64,000 nucleotides of DNA from Mixophyes australis (lineage: Eukaryota; Chordata; Amphibia; Anura; Limnodynastidae). The translations under genes were made by a program, and so were the position numbers. The stretch covers positions 89,603,418 through 89,667,417 of the forward strand of contig JAVHZZ010000003.1 in the NCBI GenBank assembly GCA_036250195.1, written 5' to 3'. The notes under the pieces are model-generated. The model was not told where the DNA came from, searched no databases, and worked only from the letters and a program-made list of their open reading frames with translations. How positions within the stretch are numbered: the stretch's first letter is position 1; every line of letters begins with the position of its first letter. Positions 1-11,301 of this stretch are shown here, in pieces.

Positions 1-2140
1 AATACGCAAGCAGGGCAGCCAAGTGTAATCTCTGGCCTTGATTCAGACTATTGTGTGTAGTCCTGTACTCCACCAGGCTGTTGCAAAAGCAGCTGCATGT
101 GCAGTGCAGGAGAAATGTGATTGCAGGGATCAATAGGAAATGATTTGTCTGAGCAGCCACTTACCTCAGCCTCTAATCCGGTGCGGATAGGACCAGACTC
201 CCATCTTTCCTCACTATGATCACCTACCCCACTATGATTGCCCCAACCTCCTTTCAGCACTGCTAGGTGCAAAACCTATTTTGTTGCATACATTCATGGC
301 ACACACAGACTGGTCACCTCTGCTTTTACATTGAATTTTACAGATGGGCAAGGGCATAACCCTCACTCAAAATAGGGATGTGCAATTTACAGTCCTCCAC
401 CCACCTTCGCAAAATAGTTTATCCAGGAGCAAAGTTTACACCCCGTAACTGGATTTGCTTATAAATCAGCCCCACATTGTGTTAATATTCATAGATATGA
501 ATACTTTGAAAAAGTTGGTATCTCCCTTTTCATCTTGCACTTGCTCTTGAGCATCTCTCTCACGAGAAAAAGAATCCCAAATGTAATAATTTTATTATGT
601 TTGCTGGGAGTAAACCTACCACGTATGTTACATATACATTTACAATTTTAATATCACTAAATGTATATAAAGAACAAGTGTAATTGCTTCTTAATGTAAA
701 ATTACATTGCTCGTATTCAAAGTATAGTAAATTGTGTGTTTTATTCACTACTCGTTTAATAAAATATTGGCAAAGCAGTTTTCAAATTTTAGAAACACAT
801 GACAGAACCCAACTCCATTGCATGATTTGCTCCTTCCAATAATATACATTTATCATTAATGTCCTTTAGGGTTCAACGAACCATGAAATAGTCTTTGTGA
901 AAGTACCATTGCCAACACTGAAATAAACATCCATTTTAGTTTTTAGATATAAAAACTTTGAATAAATGAATTATATAGTATGGCAAAGTATTTGACCTGA
1001 GTTACCCTTTTCAATCAAATGATAAGCATAGGTATATGTGTAAATAGCAAAATATTGATGAAAAGGGGATTTGAACTATGAATTTACTAAAATGCAAATG
1101 TTGATGAATAAATGTTTATGTCAAAGAAAGACAAAGGTGGCCAAATGGTGAAATTTTTGGATAATATTCCCACCAATAGCAATGTATAAAAATACCAGAT
1201 ATATCATTTAAGATTATTGGGTACATGATTAGCTTATCAGGTAGGTGGCACCTAGGATGCTCCCAATTATCTTTGCATATTATATTCTACTAAGAACTTA
1301 TAAAATCATGTATATGGAAAATACTAAACCTGAGACTCAAAATGAGTTAAGACACTTTGTTCTTAAAAGAACATAAAAGGTTTTTATTCATAAAAATGTG
1401 CAAATTTCATGTCAGTGGAGGGTTTTGTAGTTTGTAGATCACACACCACCACCCATCTTCATGTGTTTTATAGCTATGGAAGCACCTTGTAGGGTTTCCT
1501 AACTATGCACAAATACATTTACTTGTTTCAGTTGCTTAGCATAACCAACATCAGGAATACAGAGTGACTGCAAATAATAAATCCGCTATTGTGTATTTAA
1601 TTAACCCCACACAAGATACTTACTTTCTTAGTGGAATACAAATACCTGTCTGATTTCATTGATGTGGCTCTTTTTTGGGATATGATATGTGCACTCTTTA
1701 AAATTCACTAGTAATAAGGGATGACATACTCTTAAAAGGTAAAGTTAGGCGTAAAAAGGTAATTTTGGGAAAAAGTACTCCACTGATGAATAGTCCCTGT
1801 GATCAGTAAATTGTAAATCAGAGATTTACTATGATCAGATCAGCCGTCTACTATAATTTCTTTCTTGATTTTATGTATGTTAAAGTCCATACTCTACTCG
1901 CTTTTATAATTAGACAGAATGCAAGCAGCATTGTTTGGCCAAGCAATAATAATGGGGAATCAGTGTCTGATGAATAGCAGTGATGAACTGCCTCAGTGAT
2001 GTCACTTGTTGCTAATAGAGAAGATCAAAAAATGGTTCAAAAGTCCATCGAATTTCACAAACTCAATAATGGTTAACATTAACATTCGTGTTGCAATCCT
2101 CCATATATGTTATGTACCTCAGGAGATTTCCATCAGTCAG
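1..2140. other. AT-rich non-coding DNA, nothing recognised
   Basis: No open frame longer than about 75 codons and none with a recognisable motif. The stretch is AT-rich and shows no inverted or tandem repeat that I could delimit by eye. Confidence 0.6.
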
Positions 2141-2863
2141 TGTTAGCACTGGCCTTCCCAAGGCACAGAGTCTAGCAAACCCCACGTCCTTCACCAAGAA
2201 CCGCCACAAGACGGGCTGGATTTTTCTGTCGGAGCTCCGAAGGTCAAGGCCCTTAGGTTAGCCCACTGACGTGATAGGTGATAGACGGTTGGTAAGAGAT
2301 AAGGCGAACCAGGGAGAGCAGACTCTGTAGTGGTAGTGTAGCACAACAAGGCAAAGCAGGATTTAGTTAGCTGAAGTGGTACAGTACACACAGGAGAGTC
2401 CTAAGCCGTAATCAGTTTAACACTGGGTCGGATACACTGAAGAAACACCGCACACAGAAGAGTCACTGGGTCAGATACACTGGAGCTCTGACAGCAGAGT
2501 AGACAGCATGGATAGCTGGGTCAGATACGCTGGAGCACAGACAGTTGTCAGTATGGATAGCTGGGTCAGATACACAGGAGAACAGGCAGCAGAGGGGATG
2601 TCCAGAGACAGAGGTCTAACAAGCCAAAAGGTCATACACAGGGAAACACCAGAAAGCAGCAGAAGGGTACCCAGGGAGAGCCAGATGCCAGATGGTAACT
2701 TGTTGCTCTGACACAGCTACAGTGTCAAGGTGAGCCTTATATCCTCTGCAGATTGTATATGCCGCCTCCCAGCCACGATCATGTGGCTGCTAGAACCAGA
2801 AAGTGCTGACCTGTACACAGAGACAGAAGAATCAGCAGCACTGGAGCAGGTAAGTTTCTAACA
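2141..2863 (+). repeat. Candidate solo LTR with internal tandem motif
   Basis: The block begins TGTTAGCAC and ends TTCTAACA, giving the inverted TGTTAG/CTAACA ends of an LTR. A splice-donor-like AGGTAAG lies just before the end, as in the LTR-like block at 4802-5530, and the two are of similar length (723 and 729 bp). Inside, the motif CTGGGTCAGATAC recurs at about 2422, 2466, 2516 and 2561, spacing 44-50 bp. No target duplication is visible and no retroelement coding sequence follows, so this could be a solo LTR or another repeat with similar ends. Confidence 0.35.
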
Positions 2864-4801
2864 ACATACGCTTTATATATACGTTTTTTCGATTTGTAAA
2901 TTACACATTGTGTTCGTAATCCACAGTTCACTCTCCATATTCATTCTATGTATATAAATTGGCATTTACATTTGAGGATCGCATTTCCCATTTATGTTTA
3001 TGTTTAAACATGTCTGGCCTGGCTTGTACATGGTCAGACTGACTAAAAGATGGCCAGAGCTGTTTGTCTTGATTGAATTTAGCATGTTTTTTTAAAAATC
3101 AATCTAAATGATAATAAATTTCTTATTGATATATGTCACAAACTCCCAGACTGTCCCAGATACAGCAATCTAAACAGCTGGCTTTGACTGGCATCAACTT
3201 AGTCACTTAGCAATGAATACACCTTTTCTGCCACCACAAAGGATTTATTATGGTGTCCTTATGTTCACCAGAACCACTTATTAATGTTTCACACTTAAAT
3301 CACATATACATATAGCATGAGCCTCCCTGGGCTACGTAAGTTCACAAAAAATAACGGAGAGCATGCTAGATTGAATTTAATTATTCTGAAAAATGTTTCT
3401 AAGGCTTAATTACAATTTTTTTTATAACAAGAAATACAATATATTTGCACAAATAAGTTTCAGAAAATAAAATAGGAAATAAAACCAGAGTACTACTTAC
3501 TAGTTAAGACTTGATGTGTGAGGGAGCACAGTTGAGAAAAATGGGACATTTCAGTCTTAATAGACCCCTCATGAAAATGCACACGTTATTGTCTAAGTCA
3601 GAAGATTTTAAACCTTTTTGCCACATAGCAGTCATCCCCCACCTTTGGAGTGTAGCTGTCAATAAGAACAGATTGACCTCCAAAATGTCACAGTGCTTTC
3701 GAACGGGAGCTAGGGATGTACTGAGATCAGAATGTTCACAGGACCTGATTTCCCACCTTTGCTCGTTCTGCTTGGCTAGATCGTTTACAACTTTGGGGCT
3801 TCAAACTCCTCCAAAATCCTATCTTTTCCTGGTCTGACTATTTTCAACAGATTAATGACACTTGCATAAATTCAATCTCATGTCATCTAGCAAAGCACAC
3901 GTTGAGCTTACATTATAAGATTATATACAATATACATTGTAATACATGAATTCAACAGAAAATGACAATCAGTCATCAGAAATACTACATAATTGTCACA
4001 ATATAACTTTTCTAGGAACAGTTTCCAGTTTGTTTGAGCATCTCTAGCCTCTAGTAAATTGAGATTTTGAAATTACTTTTTTGTAACTATTTGTTAAGCC
4101 CACAGAATAGCTTCCTCCACAGTACATTGGCCCCAGGTGCTCTCTAAAGACAATGAAAGCAGGGACAACAAAAACAGCAACATTTTAGTTAGTCAATTTA
4201 AGTCAAATAGAAGTCTTACATGGTAATAACAGTGGGCACATTTAGCCCAGTCTCTGAATGCTCAGTACTATTGCACACCTTCTGTCTGCTCTACTGAAAC
4301 CGCTCCTAAAATACTAGGAATACACCTTGATTTGTAGAGAAGTGGAAAAGAGGCAGGGGTGGATCTAGAATACTGTTTTATGAAGGGGGGGGGTTAGGCT
4401 GGGAGCGATTTAGTCCCCGCCCCTCTTTTTGACAGCTAAGCATGCCTGCGGCAACATTTACTGTGAATCAAGTGATAAATTAAGTTTTTTTTTTAAATGT
4501 TTTTTTTGCTTTTGCATTGCCAGTCTGAGAATGTCTATGAATATAGTTGGGTTGGCGATGGTCAATTTAATCTGCTCTGTGGTGTAGTTGGAGTTGAACT
4601 CTGAATATTTATGGCCAAATTCTGCTGGTGAACTGTGAAAAATGTCAAGACAAAATTAGGAATGATTCAAATATTTTGATCAACCATTAAATAGTTAAGA
4701 GAGTTAAATATTTGAAATGATTTTAATGGATGTTATAAGGGATTATATGAAATAAACCTTGGGTTCAGCATGGGAACATGAGGACAGGTTTGCTAAACTA
4801 G
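2864..4801. other. Non-coding DNA, nothing recognised
   Basis: The longest open frame (3511-3837, 108 codons) has no recognisable motif. A G9 run sits near 4385. No repeat boundaries could be set. Confidence 0.55.
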
Positions 4802-5530
4802 TGTTAGGAACTCCCAAGTCAGCACAGTGAAACTCGGGAACTACTCTGAAGGCCAGGTGTTCGCTGGAGCCCCTAGTGGTGGGGACAGACTGGGCTGCGG
4901 GCCGACCGAGGGTCGAGTAACGTATACTGACTTAAGGAGTTCCCAGAAGTGGAGTGATTGGTGGACAGTAGTATAAGAAGAATCCTAGGTCAAAAGGTCA
5001 CAGGCACAGATGCAATATCCCAGGGCAAGCGAAGGGTCAAACTCACAGGCAGAGAAGCAAAATCCGAATTCCAGGCAAAAGGTCAAGGTCAGAAGAGAAG
5101 GGTCACAGGTCCAATAACAAGCAGGGGTCAAAATACGGGTAGTCAAATCCAAGGTAGCAGGAACCAAAAATGGATAGCAGAAGCAGGCAGAAGGACTGAG
5201 GACAGAACGCTATAACCGGCAGTGAGGCTGCAGACCTCACTGCCTTAAATACCAGTAACAGCCAATCAGAGCTTAGCTCTGATATCACATGAGCAGGTTC
5301 TGATAGCCACAACTAATTAGCCCACAGGCTTGTGAGTGCTCCTGCGCATGCTCCTGGCTGTCCCCAGCTGCCGGCACGCAGCGCTACTACTGCTGGCGTC
5401 CGACCGTTGCCTTGGCAACGGTCGGGTGGTTTCCGGAAGTGACGTCCCGGTCGCCATAGCGACGGCCGGGACGCCTGCAAGAGGAAGGTAAGAGTTGCGG
5501 CGGTGCCCGCGGCCGCCGCGACTGCTGACA
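4802..5530 (+). repeat. Candidate solo LTR with GC-rich promoter-like 3' part
   Basis: Starts TGTTAGGAAC and ends GCTGACA. The flanking five bases are ACTAG on the left and ATTAG on the right, a 4/5 match that fits a slightly decayed 5-bp target duplication. The second half is GC-rich and holds a CCAAT-type box (GCCAATCAGAG near 5262), RFX-like palindromes and an ETS/CRE-like cluster (5400-5463), and a donor-like AGGTAAG before the end. No coding sequence of the parent element lies next to it, so a solo LTR is the likeliest reading; the family is unknown. Confidence 0.5.
5400..5463. promoter_or_regulatory. RFX-like palindrome, ETS/CRE-like site and second palindrome
   Basis: Positions 5400-5425 form a 12-bp-arm palindrome centred on GTTGCCTTGGCAAC, which fits the known X-box consensus for RFX factors. 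It is followed by CCGGAAGTGACGTC (5433-5446), an ETS core joined to a CRE-like TGACGTC, and by GTCGCCATAGCGAC (5450-5463), another X-box-like palindrome. The cluster lies in the candidate LTR, so a retroelement promoter is inferred. Binding is not shown by sequence alone. Confidence 0.4.
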
Positions 5531-6130
5531 ATTAGTTTTATGAAGAGAAGTAGTATGTTGCAAACTGGATTTTGGTAATACACTAAATGTCATATATTTG
5601 AGAATATTCGGACTAGGGGAAAAATAATGTACATGGGTAGATAAGTGGTATTATCCAGAGGATTTTCATCCCCTCACATCAGACTAATATTTAAGTTTTG
5701 GAGATGTATAAGTTTCACTGGGAATAACTTTTCTTTTTTAAGCCTGTGCAGCATTTTTTGTGTGAGACAGATTAGGCATTCCTTTGGCAGCAAATTTGTA
5801 TACATATATTTTACATTTATGGGCTTTATATGGGGAAAATATGCACAAATCATAAAAAGTTACTTTTAGTCAATTATTGCAACCCCAGAAATCTAGTCCA
5901 AAATATAAACAGCTAATTCTCTCAAGAATAAATATAGCAAATATGTGTAATTTCTACAAATTCTCATGACATTATAGGGGCCTTAAACTGATGTATACAT
6001 TTTAGTTTACCAGGTTTTTTACTCTTAAAGGTATGTTGGTTACTGTAAACGGATACAAGACTTCCATGTGCATAACTTCTTAGAGTTAGGACCAGGAATG
6101 TGAGATAAAATTTGTAGTGAAGGTGTCTTT
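5531..6130. other. Non-coding DNA, nothing recognised
   Basis: AT-rich, with only short open frames lacking motifs. Confidence 0.5.
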
Positions 6131-6138
6131 TTGTCAGT

Positions 6139-6661
6139 TTGGAGCAGCATGCATTTTCTTTTACATCTATGCAGAAAACAATTGTTCACTCGCTTATTAT
6201 CCCTCGCCTTGACTACTGTAACCTTCTTCTCTCTGGCCTACCTGATTCTCGCCTTGATCCTCTTAAGTCTACCCTCAATGCTGCTGCCCGCCTCATTTTT
6301 CTCTCCCGCCTTTCTATCTCTGCGGTTTCCCTCCAACAGTCACTACATTGGCTCCCCATACCCTACAGAATTAAATTTAACTCCTCATCCTCACCTTTAA
6401 AGCTCTTAGTCAATCTTCCCCTCCCTACATCTCCAATCTCATCTCTACCTACACTCCTACCCGCCCCCTCCGCTCTGCCTCTGACCGCCGCCTCACTACT
6501 TCACTGATCACCTCCTCTCACTCTCGTCTTCAGGATTTTGCCCGGGCTGCTCCCCTGCTGTGGAACGATCTTCCACGTTCCGTCAGGTTAGCATCTACTC
6601 TCAAAGGCTTCAAGCGTGCCCTTAAGACTCATTTCTTTATTCAAGTTTATCAATCCTCCTA
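6139..6661 (+). pseudogene. L2 LINE reverse transcriptase, C-terminal remnant
   Basis: This is the tail of an L2-clade ORF2 protein, the part after the catalytic YADD box. Visible motifs are IIPRLDYCNLLLSGLP, NAAARLI and LHWLPI, all hallmarks of the region C-terminal to the palm and thumb. The frame is lost near 6400 and resumes one frame over with SHSRLQDFARAAPLLWNDLP, ending at a stop near 6661. The same block, in better shape, is at about 60850-61338. No endonuclease or catalytic residues remain, so it cannot encode an active enzyme. Confidence 0.8.
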
Positions 6662-7022
6662 ACTCTCTTGTCCTGGCTCTCTCCCCTAGTTAGTACCACC
6701 CTTTTTTGTGTCTCCCCCTTCCCTTTAGGTTGTTAGCTCTCATGAGCAGGGCTCTCTTTCCTTGTGTGCTCTTTCTACTGTTCCTTCACCCTCTGTACCT
6801 CTTGGCTTGCTTTGCTAGCCCTGTTTTACCTGTTTTATTAAGCTTCGGCCTTCTTCCTGCTGATTTCTACCATCCCTTTCACTATCTGTCAGATATAATC
6901 TGATTTGCTTTACCCATGCACCTGTGTTTGTATATATTTGTGTATCATGTTGTGTCTTGGTTCTGTTTTCTGTATATGTAATGTACGGCGCTGCGGACCC
7001 TTTGTGGCGCCTTATAAGTCAG

Positions 7023-7064
<42 letters not shown>
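7023..7064 (+). repeat. TAA microsatellite (LINE tail)
   Basis: Fourteen uninterrupted TAA/ATA units directly follow the LINE 3' end. Confidence 0.95.
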
Positions 7065-9518
7065 GGCAGAGTACAGTAAACGTATGTCCATGTACTAATG
7101 AAGTAGCTGTATCAATTGTGGGTGCCTAAAGGCAGGTGCAAATACACGCTGATGATGACAGTTGTTTGCATTAGTTAGATGCTTCTCACTGGCTGATTGC
7201 AGATTCACCCCTTAATCTGATAAGTGCTTTCTTTATAAATCGTGCATCTACTATATATACTTTTTGACCCTGACCTCATTAATATTTTACTTAATGACCT
7301 AGTAGATGGTCTACAAAGTAAGGTGTCAAAGGCAAATTAAGTTTAACAAGGTTATGCATCTGGACTACATAGCAAATACACTATTTACACATTAAATGGA
7401 ATACCATTGGGTAAATATTAGTAAACTAAACAGCAGTATCCAGTGCGAAGCTACATCTCCAGAGGCGAATACCCCTGACCATTGCACTGGGACCTCTGGA
7501 GTGGATAAGTTGTCATTCCAGTTGCACTTTAGAAGGGGTATGGTGCTTTTAGGCACTGTCTCCTGGGTCATGTTTTTAGTTTGGCAGGTTGACCCCACAC
7601 AAACAGTCTCCCTGTTATAGTGACATCCAGCCCAGGCTGTCTAGCTGTGAATCTGGTTGAGGATCTAAGGAGGGGGAATTCTGCTTGTTTTTATATTTTA
7701 TTTGTTTTCCTTCCAAATCACTAGCATTAAAGTGGGCGTTACATACTAGTGTGGTAGACAGCTCTGTGGGAGGGTTATTGTGTTTCACCCCTTTTCCTAG
7801 ACTCCATTCCTGGGATCTCAGATGACCATTAAGAGGAGACAGTAACTGTACGGTGATGGACCCTTGTTCTGTGTTTCTTTTGGTGAGGTCCTCACTAGTA
7901 AATTGGTAAGTTATTCAGATGGGAAGCTTCCCTGTCACCAATATCTGCAGCCCTGTGCCCAGGCCAGACCAAAATTGAGGTGTCGGCAGTAGGAGTAGAT
8001 AGCAGTTTCTGTAGTCCCACACTTCACGTTAGCCACTCCCTCTTTCCATTCACACTGTACTGCCCTTTAATAATTGTCATTATCTTCCTCCTAGACTGAA
8101 GCGGTGCATGGAGAACTATCCTGAAAGTGCTGTGTGAATGGTAGGTGGAGCGATCATGAACAGATAAGAACTACGTCTGGTCCTGTTCCGTGCTACACTT
8201 GTATCACACATAATGGCTATTGGCAGAGGTTACTCCTGAAGACAGCAGCACAATTTATATTCTTCTGTTTTACTTATAACAAATGTGAAGAATGTACTCC
8301 ACCAAAATGCTTGCCTAGGAAACCACAAGAGATATCTTTTAAGTTCAATAAGCAGACTGATGATTTTGTAAAGGTCACTGTATGCATGACTCACAAGTGT
8401 GAATCTACATATTTCACAATAAAATCACACTATTTTTTTGCTCTTAATTGGAATAATTGAATTGGAAGTTCGCTTACAAGAAAATGCGATTTTCGAAAGG
8501 AAATATTGATTTTAAGAAAGTAAGTATTGGTCCTGACACTATTTTTGTGAATGACACAGAACGCAGAAATTGAGTAACAGCAGGCCCCTCTACCCCATTA
8601 CAGATCTGCCAAAACAAAACAAAACAAAACCCAATGCTGCGTCCACATTGCAATACATTTAATGAAATAGGGTAGTAACATCATCAGAATTTTTTTATTT
8701 TGTTTTGGGAGTTGCTGCAGAATAACAAAGCAGAGACAAGAAATTGTATCAACTTAATTTTATCAATGAGATTCATTGCTTGTCGTTCACATTGCAGCTC
8801 CACAACTTCACGTCATGTATCATCTATGAGGTTTTTTTAATTGGATTGCTGGAGAAAAAAGAAGTGAAAAAAGAAGAAGAAAATTAGAAGAAAAGAAAAA
8901 GTTAGAAAAAGGTGCCTAAGGATTTAGACACAAAGTAAAGTGTAAAACGAGTGTATTGTTTACAATAAAGGACTTGAAAAATGATGTATGTGTGAATTTG
9001 TAATATTTTGATATGTGGCACTACAGGTTTTAAAATACGTGCAATTCAAAATAACCAGATAGGAGCCGAATTTTGCAGCCCACATTTTACGTATACATCC
9101 AAGAGATTTAGCTCAGCTCAACTCTACATGAGCTCATCAGTGTTTATCCTGTTTATACTGTCCCCTTATTCCAGTTGTAATGAACAGTCATGTGGGTAAT
9201 TTCTATAAAGATGCTGGGAGCGTTTTCATACGAAACCATGGTTCTGTAAGTTGGGAGGAAAAGTCACATTAGGTTAAAAAAATTGTGTGAATGGGATTAT
9301 CCTTTAATTCATATTTGAATTTATATATTTCTCTATATCTATAGAATGTTAAATGAATCCTAGTAAATAATTGTTTTCTCAAAGCTTCGCAGATTTTTTT
9401 TATCCGAACCTTTACTTCCTACACTGCAACACACACCCCCCACTCAATACTTTTACCTTTGCGTTCTAGCTGGTCCATTGAGCAATATGATGTAGCACAT
9501 GCCCTTGTGTTTCTAACT
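7065..9518. other. Non-coding DNA with an AAAAC microsatellite
   Basis: No recognisable gene. A 20-bp AAAAC run lies at 8611-8630 and a purine-rich GAAAA tract at 8850-8910. The 108-codon frame at 8134-8460 has no motif I recognise. Confidence 0.55.
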
Positions 9519-9677
9519 CCCATTGTTCTATAGATTGTAAGCTTGCGAGCAGGGTTCTCTTACCTCTCTGTCTGTATGTATTACCCAGTATTGTTTTATC
9601 AATGTTTGTTCCCAATTGTAAAGCGCTACGGAATTTGCTGGCGCTATATAAATAAATGTTGATGATGATGATGATGG
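9519..9677 (+). mobile_element. L2-type LINE 3' tail fragment (GAT tail)
   Basis: Only the last 160 bp of a LINE are present: TAGATTGTAAGCTTGCGAG, then AAAGCGCTACGGAATTTG, then GCGCTATATAAATAAATG and a short GAT microsatellite. The same string order occurs at the end of the L2 element at about 61500-61654, which identifies it. It is severely 5' truncated. Confidence 0.85.
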
Positions 9678-10466
9678 CATAATTTTGTCACTTGTACTAC
9701 AATTTCATATTCCTACTAAAGTGTGACAATTCTTCTATTATTTTTTTGGGAAATTTACTAGTAGTTTACCCTCTCCTGATACCCGACACAAGTCACAATA
9801 AATATTTTGACAGATATGCAAGTAATTACTTAATGGATAGTGGTACATAGGGGTACAGACCGTTTCTAGCTTTCCATACTTTTCTACTACCCTGACTGTT
9901 ACCAATGGGTTGTAGTGATTGTGAGGAAGGGTTGTCATATATGTCATTGGTGGTGGCAGTAGCAGTCTTAACAACTGGGCCAACATTAACCTCCACCCAA
10001 CAGTAACTCTTCTGCTTTCTCTGCCCCAAGTATTCTATCTCCAACGCTGAGCAGAATTTACTGTTATATCACTGTTATATATTGATTGTGTTCACAAGTC
10101 ACCATTTATTAACACCCCTACTCTCAAGTTATCCTTTAATGCCTCTTGAGTTTGATAGTGAGGCAAATAGTTCCTATGTTGCTTGAGTTAGTTGCTCCTA
10201 GAACTACTGTAAGGAATGCCACAGCATGTTGATAACAATGGGTTTGATGCAGAGTTGGGTGCATATATTTCCATCAGAAATGGATCAGATACACTAAATA
10301 AATAAATAAGATTAGTATTTGCAATGACGCTCAATTGTATTCAACACTGTCCCTACTGATTTGGACAACTAATTATTTGCTACATCAATAAGAACATCAC
10401 ATATTATAAATAATGCTAAACTTCAAATGTTGATGTAGTTCAAATAACCCTAGAACATTAAGCCAC

Positions 10467-10470
<4 letters not shown>
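9678..10470. other. Non-coding DNA, nothing recognised
   Basis: Short open frames only; a brief TAAA microsatellite near 10295. Confidence 0.5.

Positions 10471-10515
<45 letters not shown>
10471..10515. repeat. TA microsatellite flanking a Helitron
   Basis: Uninterrupted AT dinucleotides. A second AT run lies on the other side of the Helitron (10916-10958), so the element sits within or generated a TA tract. Confidence 0.9.
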
Positions 10516-10517
<2 letters not shown>

Positions 10518-10912
10518 AGTTAACCCGTGCATGATACTCATGCATTCTAGTCAAATCAAGCTACTTAAGGTGTTAAAAAGTTTTTTGCCATGCATTTAGG
10601 CCTAGCCCAGGCCTCCTTAGGGGAAGAGCGTTACTTCCCGACGCAAGCGTCCTTTTTTAACGTAGTTTTGTCCACATGTCACCACCTCATCATTCTTCTC
10701 CCTCACCTCATCCTTCATCTTCATCACCACATCCTTCATCAAGTTACTTAAGGTGTTAAAAACTCCCCACTGTCACCCCCGGCAACCACCAACCACTCCC
10801 AACTGTCACTTCCCCTTCAAGAAATATATAGGTCAGTGTATAACTCTGCCCAGCAGGTGGCGCTGCAGCTTTTTTTTTTTTTTTCACACACGCCACTAGG
10901 CATTTATATAGT

Positions 10913-10915
<3 letters not shown>
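10516..10915 (-). mobile_element. Short non-autonomous Helitron
   Basis: The left end (AAGTTAACCCGTGCATGA, then a GCATGA/TCATGC hairpin) and the next 200 bp match the left end of the large Helitron at 35439. The right end (CACACACGCCACTAGGC, then TATATAGTAGA) matches the right end at about 46430-46462. Read on the minus strand it starts with TC and ends just after a GC-containing hairpin, as Helitrons do. The four terminal bases are not a clean CTRR, so the exact 3' border is uncertain. It has no coding capacity and is an internal-deletion derivative of the same family. Confidence 0.75.

Positions 10916-10958
<43 letters not shown>
10916..10958. repeat. TA microsatellite
   Basis: Pure AT dinucleotide run directly after the Helitron 5' end. 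Confidence 0.9.
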
Positions 10959-10963
<5 letters not shown>

Positions 10964-11132
10964 TCATATGGAAATAAAGTAGTTCAAAGCTAAAGTTCAA
11001 CAGCGATGCATAAACTTTAGCTCATTGTGGGAGAGTAAATGATATGTGTCTCCCTTCTTTGGATGCACTCACTTGCCAGAGATGAACATGAAGTTTTATA
11101 TAACTTTTCCTTTATTGCGGTACCTGACAAAG

Positions 11133-11301
11133 GGGTATATTTACTAAACTTTGAAAAAGTTTAAATGTTGCCTATAGCAACCAATCAGATTGTCATCCTG
11201 TCATTTTGTAAAGCATACTAAACAATTGATAACTAGAATCTGATTGGTTACTATAGGCAACATCTCCACTTTTTCAAACCCGTAGTTTAGCAAATATACC
11301 T
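11133..11301. mobile_element. Palindromic MITE, complete copy
   Basis: Near-perfect long terminal inverted repeats: the left arm carries GTATATTTACTAAACT and CCTATAGCAACCAATCAG, and the right arm their complement. Candidate 5-bp duplications CAAAG flank it (11128-11132 and 11302-11306). The same family is found as two half copies at 47173-47287 and 61655-61712. No coding sequence. Confidence 0.8.

Larger units (their letters stand above)
6131..7064 (+). mobile_element. 5'-truncated L2-clade LINE with TAA tail
   Basis: The block carries the end of an L2/CR1-type reverse transcriptase, a 3' untranslated part with the phrase CATGAGCAGGGCTCTC, and a pure TAA microsatellite (7023-7064) as the 3' tail. 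Its 3' end differs from the GATGATG-tailed L2 copies at 9519-9677 and 57602-61654, so two L2 subfamilies are present. The 5' break is abrupt near 6131, the usual result of incomplete target-primed reverse transcription. Confidence 0.8.

Noticed and set aside
5313..5593. Several overlapping minus-strand open frames in a GC-rich stretch
   Set aside because: They reflect the lack of stops in GC-rich DNA of the LTR-like block and carry no motif.
8134..8460. 108-codon Cys-containing open frame
   Set aside because: No signal peptide or domain, low-complexity surroundings, and no supporting gene structure.
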